A DNA stretch of 37,162 nt from Gracilaria domingensis (Eukaryota > Rhodophyta > Florideophyceae > Gracilariales > Gracilariaceae): assembly GCA_022539475.1 (NCBI GenBank), contig VCMS01000283.1, positions 116,279 to 153,440 of the forward strand, written 5' to 3'. The position numbers and the translations under genes were made by a program. Numbering within the stretch: position 1 is the first letter of the stretch; each line of letters begins with the position of its first letter. Below the pieces are notes generated by a model. That model had not been told where the DNA came from. It did no database searches and saw only the letters and a list, made by a program, of their open reading frames with translations. Positions 8,182 through 15,140 of this stretch are shown here, in pieces.

Positions 8182-9929
8182 CCACCCACGTCTCTATTGA
8201 GCACAGCCGTCCCAGACGGAATATGCCGCCTCATGCGGACAATATTGCATTACGCAAGAATAAGCCGCTTCGAGCGGATGCAACCAAGTTAAGTTGAGAG
8301 CACCAAGCCGCCCTACGCGGACAGCTTTGCGCTGACAATACACGCCGCGAAACGCGGAAGCCACTTACAGTGGAGAAGAAGAAGAAGAAAGAAGCCTAGA
8401 AGAAGGAAAAGAAGCCAGGATACTGGAATGAAGACTATGAAGTTATGATTCTACAGCCGCTCACTGCGGAAGGCTAGCCTCTCTCTCGCGGTCATTCGCA
8501 ACAGCCTTGAATGAGGTATTGCCCACTGAGAAGGGGAGAGCAGAAGAGAAATTTTGAGCCAAGCCGGCAACGGCTGGATGAATTACCACTACTATCCTGG
8601 TCATACCCATCATCTATACCACCTTCTGGTGCCAATACATATCGCACAGTGCCGAGTCCCGTCGGTTTCTTTGCCGCAAAGACGGATTTACATTCGCCAT
8701 TACTGGAAAATTGCTCTCGACCGTTCTCGCTTTTCACGGTTTCATAGCCCAGTGTTCTTGAGTTATATGAACGCTCATGGGTGTCTGGCATCTTTTGAAC
8801 CGTTCTACGGCATTTTCGAAGTCCGTTTGTTGACGGTACGCCTTCATTTGTGACGAAGGTTTGAGCACTACAGTACTTCCAGTACGCTGGATCGGACATG
8901 TGCTGTATCCGTCACACGGCATTCCCGAAGATCTCGGCATCGCTAGACCAACTCTTTGGATGGTACGAAGCGCCTCTGGGAGATCCTTTTCCTTGGGGAA
9001 GGCTGGACGCGAAGTTCCGAACTCATCTCGGTCGGTCAATCAACTTGCCCTTTTGGGATGTCCGAACTGGAACGATCGCGTTTGACCCACTTAATCGGGA
9101 GCAAATTCCGATCTTTCGGCGTACATTGACTCTACCTAGAGAGACTTAAACTTGAGTTGAATGGCTTATTGCCGTCTTCAACGGTTGTGGAGTTATGGCG
9201 CTCGCGAAAACACCCCCTGTCAGGCTATTTTTAGCACAACTTGGGACAGCGCTATCTCCGCAACGCGGCAGCGGATTGAGACGGAAACTGCCATCCAAAT
9301 AGAGATTTGGCAGGGCTACAAGGAATGCGAGGGAATGCCGAGTTCGGGTATCGTTCAAGCCGCTCAGCGGAGATGGTCAGTTGCCGAATTTCGGTTGTTT
9401 ACAGCATACCTGAACCGAAACGACCTCGTTTGAGGCACTTCCCGGTCTTCAAATCCAACATTTTTGGGCTCGATCGTCTTGTACGACGCAGGAGAAATAT
9501 CCGACTAGCCGGTTTGCTCCGTACTTGACGGCAAGCCGAAAACTCGGAAGTGCCGAAACTGGTGAAGGACGTACTGTAGCCGATATCAGTCGGGGATTTT
9601 CGCTCAATGACGCCCACCGTCGTGGACGGGAGCCTCTCTGAGGAGGATGTAGGACTCATTGTCGCTTGTGTAGGAGACACGTACAGCCGCTAGGATGCGG
9701 AAGGGAAGCCCAACACTGGGAATTTTCGCGAACGACCTGAGAAACCTGCGGGCAGTCCGGACCCGTCGTTGACGTTGTCGACACCTCGACCAGGAGGCTC
9801 GTGGTCACTGCCCTACGCGAGAAGCCCCTGGGGGATCTGGGACGATTCGACCGAGGAGTTCGGCTTGCGAGGATGGATTGCCGGGTTCCGGGCTCGTCAA
9901 CCGCATTTTGCGCGTTGTGCCTCGTCCTG
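8182..9929 (+). other. Long 3' non-coding region of the retroelement
   Basis: No recognisable gene is present between the chromodomain stop and the polypurine tract. Short open frames (for example 8554-8853 and 9161-9433) have no familiar motif and are probably chance. The region holds many short hairpins, most densely at 8220-8475, and purine-rich GAAGAAG stretches at 8374-8415. No envelope-like membrane protein is visible. Confidence 0.7.
8220..8475 (+). repeat. Cluster of seven gCC...GGa micro-hairpins
   Basis: Hairpins CCGC-CTCAT-GCGG (8226), CCGCT-TCG-AGCGG (8265), CCGC-CCTAC-GCGG (8308), CCGCG-AAA-CGCGG (8345), CCACT-TAC-AGTGG (8361), CCAG-GATA-CTGG (8415) and CCGC-TCACT-GCGG (8457) lie within 245 bp. 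All seven are preceded by G and followed by A. Two further stems, TTGC-ATTAC-GCAA (8245) and CAGC-TTTGC-GCTG (8322), lie between them. The stems differ in sequence but keep complementarity. Confidence 0.75.
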
Positions 9930-9941
9930 AGGAGGGGGAGA
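9930..9941 (+). other. Polypurine tract
   Basis: An uninterrupted purine run, AGGAGGGGGAGA, ends exactly one base before the TGTAGTGC that opens the 3' LTR. This is the standard site and composition of the plus-strand primer of LTR retroelements. Confidence 0.9.
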
Positions 9942-10681
9942 TGTAGTGCAAATTGCGCCAATATTATGCGCATTTTACAGTGCATATTATGCACCGGGTG
10001 TCCATTGCTGGACCCCGGCCTGCTGGCACATTTCTTAGAATTAGTAATTTATTTTGCCTAATATTTTAGGAATTTACACTGGCACGCCTCGGCCTCCACA
10101 GTACTTAGGTGTGCCGACTGCGCGCCAGCTTCACTCAGTAAACCTCAACGAGGCCTTTGGCTCTGATCTTCTTGCCGCTTGCGCACGGTCACCAGCCCCA
10201 TCCTGGGGAATACCGCCGCAATTCCGGGCTGATCAACCAACCTCCGTCCCTGAGGAGTACTAATCCGTCGTCACGGCACTTTTCTTATCTATTTATTGTT
10301 GTCATTTCCGTCTTACGGCTTCGCTACTCTGCCCTACATTGTAGGTTTGTTTTATTTGTCTCGGAAGTTTTCCCGCTTATCGCGAGTCAGTGCTCCGCAG
10401 TGCGGCTCGTTTGTTGATCTTTTGTCGTCCCATACCGTTGGGCTGGATACCCCACTCGCTGTGGCTCGCCGGAACCATCCGGATACCTACGCCGATTCTA
10501 CCCCTTCTACCTCCGACTGCACGCCCAGATCGGGGCCACCCGGATTTACACCCGGCTCGTGTTGGCCCTATCGGAGGGTTCTGCCGCTCGACTGCCCTTC
10601 ACAGGGAGCAGGGCCTGAACACCCTGAGGTGCTCGTCCGCGACGCGGCTTGTTGTTTTCCCGTCGAGGGTTTTGCACCACA
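9942..10681 (+). repeat. 3' LTR, complete, 740 bp
   Basis: The left edge is set by the polypurine tract and TGTAGTGC. The right edge is set by GCACCACA, after which sequence matches the tandem array. The two ends form an imperfect 8-bp inverted terminal repeat (7 of 8), with TG...CA termini. 10193-10681 aligns to 1-490 of the window. The first 250 bp have no counterpart here because the 5' LTR is truncated. Confidence 0.95.
10302..10319 (+). promoter_or_regulatory. candidate initiator element in the 3' LTR
   Basis: This is the 3' LTR copy of the TCATTTC motif with its following CCGT-CTT-ACGG hairpin. Transcription from here would read out into the tandem array on the plus strand, antisense to the array modules. 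Confidence 0.35.
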
Positions 10682-10736
10682 TAAACTTCGTTGGTTCTAG
10701 TTCTAATGTTATCCATGAACTCATTATAATTCTTTA

Positions 10737-10940
10737 TTAATTCCATAACCTCACGCGCCAAAAATTAAGTATTGCCGAAATAACTGCTGCAAAAACAATG
10801 ATACCTTTGATCCCGCTTAGAAGCAAAGCATCAACGCTTTCAATAACTTCGTTTATGCCCCACTTGATTTTAGCGTAATTAATCGTTTTCTTGTTTATCA
10901 CCTTGTTTAATAGTGGCAATAGTAAAGTAGAACTCCTCAT
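10737..10940 (-). CDS. Module A, C-terminal open segment with hydrophobic tail (unit 1)
   Basis: This 67-codon frame lies in the same reading frame as the MSSLEG segment, downstream of its TGA, separated by only five codons. Its first residues are hydrophobic (STLLLPLL). It then becomes mixed and ends in a roughly 20-residue hydrophobic stretch, GIKGIIVFAAVISAILNFW, flanked by basic residues, which reads as a C-terminal membrane anchor. It probably belongs to one product with the upstream segment, either through a recoded or skipped TGA, an intron, or a consensus error. I do not recognise the family. Confidence 0.4.
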   Translation of the reverse strand: MRSSTLLLPLLNKVINKKTINYAKIKWGINEVIESVDALLLSGIKGIIVFAAVISAILNFWRVRLWN

Positions 10941-10955
10941 GAAAGTGACTGCATA

Positions 10956-11234
10956 TCATGATGGCATTCTTGATTGCTCCATATAAACCTCGCTATACTT
11001 CATTTCGTACTGGAATGAATGAATGATAAACGCTTCGATATCTTTCTTATAGCCCAAGAACTCAATCGATATAAGCAGTGTTTTGGCAATCACTGATAAA
11101 TTAGTAATAAAGGGCCAGTAGTTTTCCACCTTCAAAATTTCATCAACACAGCTTAAGAGACATGCGGCCTCAGACCCTACAGGGTTAGGATCAAGAACGA
11201 TAGAGTCATGTTGCACACCCTCCAAAGAAGACAT
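10956..11234 (-). CDS. Module A, N-terminal open segment, starts MSSLEGVQ (unit 1)
   Basis: This is a 92-codon frame with a true ATG at 11234, directly after leader A. The product is acidic to neutral, with Cys, Leu and Ile-rich helices and no signal peptide. It ends at TGA 10956-10958, five codons before the start of a second open segment in the same frame. No known domain is recognised. The first eight codons are shared with the start of module B, but the rest is unrelated. The DNA is well preserved in other units at landmarks such as the ACCCT-AC-AGGGT stretch near 11175. It could be a functional gene, one exon, or a pseudogene. Confidence 0.45.
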   Translation of the reverse strand: MSSLEGVQHDSIVLDPNPVGSEAACLLSCVDEILKVENYWPFITNLSVIAKTLLISIEFLGYKKDIEAFIIHSFQYEMKYSEVYMEQSRMPS

Positions 11235-11407
11235 AACATCAGAAATGGAAGAGGCACGAAAGGGGTAGGAAACAATAACCAGAATGGCAATACCTGAAAA
11301 AACGGACGCGATGATGATATTGAGTGATGAGAGGAGAGAAAAGAGCGAGGGAAGCGAGAGACACCAAGTTCATGACGTTCTGTCGAGATGTTGCGCGCGG
11401 GAAGTAC
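11211..11407 (-). repeat. Leader A: upstream region of module A, paralogue of leader B
   Basis: Read on the minus strand, it runs from GTACTTCCCGCGCGC through TCACTCAATATCATCATCGC and a T-rich stretch to ATGTCTTCTTTGGAGG. It aligns over its whole length with leader B (11713-11910), by eye about three quarters identical and nearly without gaps. It is probably promoter plus 5' leader. Confidence 0.7.
11293..11331 (-). promoter_or_regulatory. candidate core promoter of module A
   Basis: On the minus strand TCACTCA is followed by ATATCATCATCGC and then CCGTTTTTTCAGG, about 65-100 nt before the ATG. TCACTCA misses the oomycete initiator consensus YCAYTYY at one position. The same layout precedes modules B and C. 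This is inference from repeated position and sequence only. Confidence 0.3.
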
Positions 11408-11546
11408 AGACAACAAAACCTGACGAAACATTACCGTACACATTCAGAGTACCGTAAATTTGTCGTCTGGCCATTCAAAAAACTACTCTCGATACATTTC
11501 TGCTACAAGTGATAACAAAACCGAAACCAAAAACTCCTGAATAAAT

Positions 11547-11736
11547 TTAGCTGCCAAACCCACAGGCAGCCCGTTCAAGACAAGTCGACCGGCGCACCAA
11601 GCTGGCTGCCATGCTGCTGATGAGATGTCTGCCAATCTGTTGCCAATCTTTGCCACTCTGGCAAAATACCAAAAGTAGCCCTGTAAGACGGGCGCTGTCA
11701 GACATGGCTAGCTTGCACACCCTCCAAAGAAGACAT
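11547..11736 (-). pseudogene. Module B, short and broken (unit 1)
   Basis: The MSSLEGVQ start at 11736 reaches a stop after twelve codons. A second ATG (11705, MSDSARL) opens 52 codons to 11547, with no recognised motif. In unit 2 one fewer G in the shared start joins the MSSLE start directly to the MSDSARL frame, so the break depends on one base. The third frame is also open for a long stretch. It may be a decayed paralogue, a two-exon gene, or a tiny gene. Its leader is intact. Confidence 0.4.
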
Positions 11737-11910
11737 AACAGCAGAAAGAGAACAGGCACGAAAGGGATAGGAAAAAATAATTATAGTGGAAATAACTGAA
11801 AAGGCGGACGCGATGATGATATTGAGTGATAGCGGGGCAGAAAAGACCCAGGGAAGCGAGAGACAGTAACTTTATGGCGCCCTGTCGAAATGCTGCGCGC
11901 GGGAAGTACA
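11713..11910 (-). repeat. Leader B: upstream region of module B, paralogue of leader A
   Basis: It is 198 bp and collinear with leader A, sharing GTACTTCCCGCGCGC at its far end, the TCACTCAATATC core and the ATGTCTTCTTTGGAGG start. The frame of module C reads partly through it, ending at 11781. The same DNA similarity is seen in all frames, so it does not prove a coding role. Confidence 0.7.
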
Positions 11911-12401
11911 GGTTTCTTTGAAGTGAGACAAAATGGCTCCAATTTCTCAAAGTTGCGAGCAAAATTACAACGACAACCACGACTACAACAACAATCACAA
12001 CCATAAACATAAACATAATTCTTCCTTTCTTGATGCCTATACGGGCTCCAATGTTTTTCCCAGTAGGTCTTAAAGCAATAAAGGAACCTTGTATTCAAGC
12101 GATCGTACACAGGTCCATCCAAATTAGAATACTTCGAGAATTCAAGAAATATAATAATTTCACCCCCAGATTTCTCTTCCAACGTACATTTCTCTATTAC
12201 TTCCTCATAGGCAGTCTTTAAGGGGTCTAATCCCGTTATGAAGTTCTGACTGCGGTTCTGAATGTACTGAGTCAATCGATCCAACTCCTCCAAAATATTA
12301 ATTTCAGTCTCGCTGTTTCTAGAAGCCATGCGAATAACATAATAGTTCCTGGATATTGTCTTATAAGCATCCGTATAATCGCTTGAAATATCATTGGACA
12401 T
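11781..12401 (-). CDS. Module C: MSNDI-start protein, possible tail-anchored membrane protein (unit 1)
   Basis: The ATG at 12401 opens 206 codons. The open frame extends further upstream, but this ATG follows a leader resembling those of A and B. The first about 115 residues are soluble-looking, charged and helical (NILEELDRLTQYIQ, then AYEEVIEKC), with no signal peptide. From about 12050 the neighbouring +1 frame looks more protein-like: a basic stretch (GIKKGR) and then, from the ATG at 12016, an uninterrupted hydrophobic run dominated by valine, about 22 residues, ending ATLRNW. In the listed frame the same DNA gives Cys-, Tyr- and Val-rich low complexity. The true product may therefore change frame near 12080-12110 and end in a membrane anchor. 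I do not recognise the family. Confidence 0.45.
   Translation of the reverse strand: MSNDISSDYTDAYKTISRNYYVIRMASRNSETEINILEELDRLTQYIQNRSQNFITGLDPLKTAYEEVIEKCTLEEKSGGEIIIFLEFSKYSNLDGPVYDRLNTRFLYCFKTYWEKHWSPYRHQERKNYVYVYGCDCCCSRGCRCNFARNFEKLEPFCLTSKKPVLPARSISTGRHKVTVSRFPGSFLPRYHSISSSRPPFQLFPL
11796..11830 (-). promoter_or_regulatory. candidate core promoter of module B
   Basis: The TCACTCAATATCATCATCGC stretch and a following CCTTTTCAG are at the same distance from the ATG as in leader A. Evidence is the conserved paralogous position. Confidence 0.3.
11942..12018 (-). repeat. Low-complexity GTT/GTN run coding the valine-rich segment
   Basis: On the minus strand this is a run of GTT, GTG, GTA, GTC and ATT triplets; on the plus strand it is AAC/CAA-rich. 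It recurs at the same unit position in the other copies (for example near 14060, 20130, 22500, 24960, 30000, 32525 and 34850). Such a run is prone to slippage and to base-calling error. Confidence 0.6.
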
Positions 12402-12440
12402 GTTGAGAGTGTAGAAAGCGGTTATCGTTGCAGAAAAAGG

Positions 12441-12482
12441 TTGAAAAGCGGGAAGGCAAGTTGATCGATGATAGTGAGATGA
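12441..12482 (-). promoter_or_regulatory. candidate core promoter of module C
   Basis: On the minus strand CTCATCTCACTATCATCGATC is followed by CGCTTTTCAACC, a looser version of the leader A and B arrangement, ending 40 nt before the C ATG. It suggests three modules driven by related promoters. Confidence 0.3.
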
Positions 12483-12596
12483 GACCCGGAAGACGGACAC
12501 CACCGCAATGCAAACTGTCTGTCTCAATTTGACATTTTGTCCATGGCTGAATCCTGTTAACCATACACATCCAGCTTGCCACGTTACCACTGTGTG

Positions 12597-12615
12597 AACC
12601 TTATTTGATAAGGTT
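12597..12615. promoter_or_regulatory. Conserved 8-bp-stem inverted repeat upstream of module C
   Basis: AACCTTAT-TTG-ATAAGGTT is a perfect inverted repeat about 195 bp upstream of the C ATG. Recognisable copies lie near 16080, 18470, 20865, 23262, 25693, 33225 and 35572 despite read errors. It could be a protein-binding palindrome or an RNA stem ending transcripts from the neighbouring unit. Confidence 0.5.
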
Positions 12616-12832
12616 CCAATGACAAGAATCCCCGTTTGGATGGAAAGAGGGAATTAGAGGGGAGACGTGAGAACTGCAATGAAAACTTCACAAGCTTATT
12701 AGACGCTCTACGTGATGTATCTCACACAATCACCAATATCACAGCAATCACGATAACTGCATTGTTATGCCCTGATCTAAACTTCGTTGGTTCTAGTTCT
12801 AATGTTATCCATGAACTCATTATAATTCTTTA

Positions 12833-13036
12833 TTAATTCCATAACCTCACGCGCCAAAAATTAAGTATTGCCGAAATAACTGCTGCAAAAACAATGATAC
12901 CTTTGATCCCGCTTAGAAGCAAAGCATCAACGCTTTCAATAACTTCGTTTATGCCCCACTTGATTTTAGCGTAATTAATCGTTTTCTTGTTTATCACCTT
13001 GTTTAATAGTGGCAATAGTAAAGTAGAACTCCTCAT
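12833..13036 (-). CDS. Module A, C-terminal hydrophobic-tail segment (unit 2)
   Basis: Identical in translation to the unit 1 segment at 10737-10940, including the GIKGIIVFAAVISAILNFW anchor. Identity of two polished copies argues that this sequence, including the upstream TGA, is real rather than a random consensus error. Confidence 0.4.
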   Translation of the reverse strand: MRSSTLLLPLLNKVINKKTINYAKIKWGINEVIESVDALLLSGIKGIIVFAAVISAILNFWRVRLWN

Positions 13037-13050
13037 GAAAGTGACTGCAT

Positions 13051-13329
13051 ATCATGATGGCATTCTTGATTGCTCCATATAAACCTCGCTATACTTCATT
13101 TCGTACTGGAATGAATGAATGATAAACGCTTCGATATCTTTCTTATAGCCAAGAACTCAATCGATATAAGCAGTGTTTTGGCAATCACTGATAAATTAGT
13201 AATAAAGGGCCAGTAGTTTTCCACCTTCAAAATTTCATCAACACAGCTTAAGAGACATGCGGCCTCAGACCCTACAGGGTTAGGATCAAGAACGATAGAG
13301 TCATGTTGCACACCCTCCAAAGAAGACAT
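13051..13329 (-). pseudogene. Module A, N-terminal segment with one-base deletion (unit 2)
   Basis: It starts MSSLEGVQ at 13329 and follows unit 1 exactly until about residue 60, where one C is missing near 13150 (TAGCCAAG against TAGCCCAAG in unit 1) and the frame ends early at 13096. The DNA beyond the deletion still matches unit 1. Likely a homopolymer undercall. Confidence 0.5.
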
Positions 13330-13525
13330 AACATCAGAAATGGAAGAGGCACGAAAGGGGTAGGAAACAATAACCAGAATGGCAATACCTGAAAAAACGG
13401 ACGCGATGATGATATTGAGTGATGAGAGGAGAGAAAAGAGCGAGGGAAGCGAGAGACACCAAGTTCATGACGTTCTGTCGAGATGTTGCGCGCGGGAAGT
13501 ACAGACAACAAAACCTGACGAAACA

Positions 13526-13825
13526 TTACCGTACACATTCAGAGTACCGTAAATTTGTCGTCTGGCCATTCAAAAAACTACTTCGTACATTATCCTGATA
13601 CAAGTGATAACAAAACCGAAACCAAAAACTCCTGAATAAATTTAGCTGCAAACCACAGGCAGCCCGTTCAGACAAGTCGACCGGCGCACCAAGCTGGCTG
13701 CCATGCTGCTGATGAGATGTCTGCCAATCTGTTGCCAATCTTTGCCACTCTGGCAAAATACCAAAGTAGCCTGTAAGACGGGCGCTGTCAGACATGGCTA
13801 GCTTGCACACCTCCAAAGAAGACAT
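13526..13825 (-). pseudogene. Module B (unit 2), longer open frame than in unit 1
   Basis: Starts MSSLEVCKLAMSDS at 13825; loss of one G relative to unit 1 makes the two B start codons in-frame with each other. The frame then stays open for 100 codons to 13526, reading partly in a different frame from unit 1. Small indels make the true product uncertain. Confidence 0.35.
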
Positions 13826-13870
13826 AACAGCAGAAAGAGAACAGGCCACGAAAGGGATAGGAAAAAATAA

Positions 13871-14354
13871 TTATAGTGGAAATAACTGAAAAGGCGGACG
13901 CGATGATGATATTGAGTGATAGCGGGGCAGAAAAGACCCAGGGAAGCGAGAGACAGTAACTTTATGGCGCCCTGTCGAAATGCTGCGCCGCGGGAAGTAC
14001 AGGTTTCTTTGAAGTGAGCCAAAATGGCTCCAATTTCTCAAGTTGGCGAGCAAAATTACAACGACAACCACGACTACAAAAACAATCACAACCATAAACA
14101 TAAACATAATTCTTCCTTTCTTGATGCCTTATTCGGGCTCCAATGTTTTTCAACAGTAGGTCTTAAAGCAATAAAAGAACCCTTGTATTCCAAGCTGATC
14201 GTACACAGGTTCCATCCAAATTAGAAATCCTTCGAGAATTCAAGAAATATAATAATTTCACCCCCAGATTTTCTCTTCCAACGTACATTTCTCTATTACT
14301 ATCCTATAGGCAGTCTTTAAGGGTCCTAATTCCCTTATGAAGTTCTGACTGCGG
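13871..14354 (-). pseudogene. Module C fragment (unit 2), truncated by the gap
   Basis: Matches the distal half of module C of unit 1, including the valine-rich run (14055-14110). Its N-terminal half lies in the N gap. Frames are interrupted by indels. Confidence 0.5.
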
Positions 14355-15140
14355 NNNNNNNNNNNNNNNNNNNNNNNNNNNNNNNNNNNNNNNNNNNNNN
14401 NNNNNNNNNNNNNNNNNNNNNNNNNNNNNNNNNNNNNNNNNNNNNNNNNNNNNNNNNNNNNNNNNNNNNNNNNNNNNNNNNNNNNNNNNNNNNNNNNNNN
14501 NNNNNNNNNNNNNNNNNNNNNNNNNNNNNNNNNNNNNNNNNNNNNNNNNNNNNNNNNNNNNNNNNNNNNNNNNNNNNNNNNNNNNNNNNNNNNNNNNNNN
14601 NNNNNNNNNNNNNNNNNNNNNNNNNNNNNNNNNNNNNNNNNNNNNNNNNNNNNNNNNNNNNNNNNNNNNNNNNNNNNNNNNNNNNNNNNNNNNNNNNNNN
14701 NNNNNNNNNNNNNNNNNNNNNNNNNNNNNNNNNNNNNNNNNNNNNNNNNNNNNNNNNNNNNNNNNNNNNNNNNNNNNNNNNNNNNNNNNNNNNNNNNNNN
14801 NNNNNNNNNNNNNNNNNNNNNNNNNNNNNNNNNNNNNNNNNNNNNNNNNNNNNNNNNNNNNNNNNNNNNNNNNNNNNNNNNNNNNNNNNNNNNNNNNNNN
14901 NNNNNNNNNNNNNNNNNNNNNNNNNNNNNNNNNNNNNNNNNNNNNNNNNNNNNNNNNNNNNNNNNNNNNNNNNNNNNNNNNNNNNNNNNNNNNNNNNNNN
15001 NNNNNNNNNNNNNNNNNNNNNNNNNNNNNNNNNNNNNNNNNNNNNNNNNNNNNNNNNNNNNNNNNNNNNNNNNNNNNNNNNNNNNNNNNNNNNNNNNNNN
15101 NNNNNNNNNNNNNNNNNNNNNNNNNNNNNNNNNNNNNNNN
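14355..15140. other. Assembly gap, 786 N
   Basis: The run is of undetermined bases. The flanking sequences are at different unit phases: offset about 1,570 on the left and about 1,200 on the right. Open frames spanning it are artefacts. Confidence 0.99.

Larger units (their letters stand above)
1..10681 (+). mobile_element. Ty3/gypsy chromodomain LTR retrotransposon, 5' end cut by window
   Basis: The element has all diagnostic parts in order: LTR, primer-binding region, gag with zinc knuckle, pol with protease, reverse transcriptase, RNase H and DD35E integrase, GPY/F motif, chromodomain, polypurine tract and second LTR. RT-RNase H before integrase places it in Ty3/gypsy (Metaviridae) rather than copia, and the C-terminal chromodomain marks a chromovirus-like lineage. 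The internal region is 9,451 bp, and with two 740-bp LTRs the full element would be about 10.9 kb, which is long for gypsy. The first roughly 250 bp of the 5' LTR and the left target site lie outside the window. The coding regions are largely intact but the pol tail has frame breaks. Confidence 0.95.
10682..12777 (-). repeat. Array unit 1 (cleanest copy)
   Basis: This unit is 2,096 bp, begins directly at the 3' LTR and serves as reference. From left to right it contains module A (10737-11234), leader A (11211-11407), module B (11547-11736), leader B (11713-11910), module C (11942-12401), C's upstream region and hairpin (12597-12615), and a segment that would underlie the end of the next unit's A module (12636-12777). 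Confidence 0.9.
12778..14354 (-). repeat. Array unit 2, cut by the N gap
   Basis: The first about 780 bp match unit 1 nearly base for base, with one deletion near 13150 that breaks module A. From about 13560 small indels and substitutions become frequent (for example 13580-13600, 13655-13675, 14150-14220). It stops at unit offset about 1,570, inside module C. Confidence 0.9.

Noticed and set aside
8492..9528. Possible envelope or third gene downstream of pol
   Set aside because: Open frames are short and overlapping on both strands, with no signal peptide, membrane segment or familiar motif.
11177..11443. Minus-strand open frame through leader A (88 codons), similar to one through leader B
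   Set aside because: More than one frame of the leaders is similarly open and similarly conserved, as expected from DNA similarity alone; no start or motif supports coding.
10682..12777. Ribosomal DNA or 5S intergenic repeat
   Set aside because: No rRNA landmark sequence was seen; the unit is gene-like and moderately AT-rich.
12636..12836. Plus-strand 66-codon open frame at the unit boundary
   Set aside because: Antisense to the array modules, with no motif, and indels break it in most copies.
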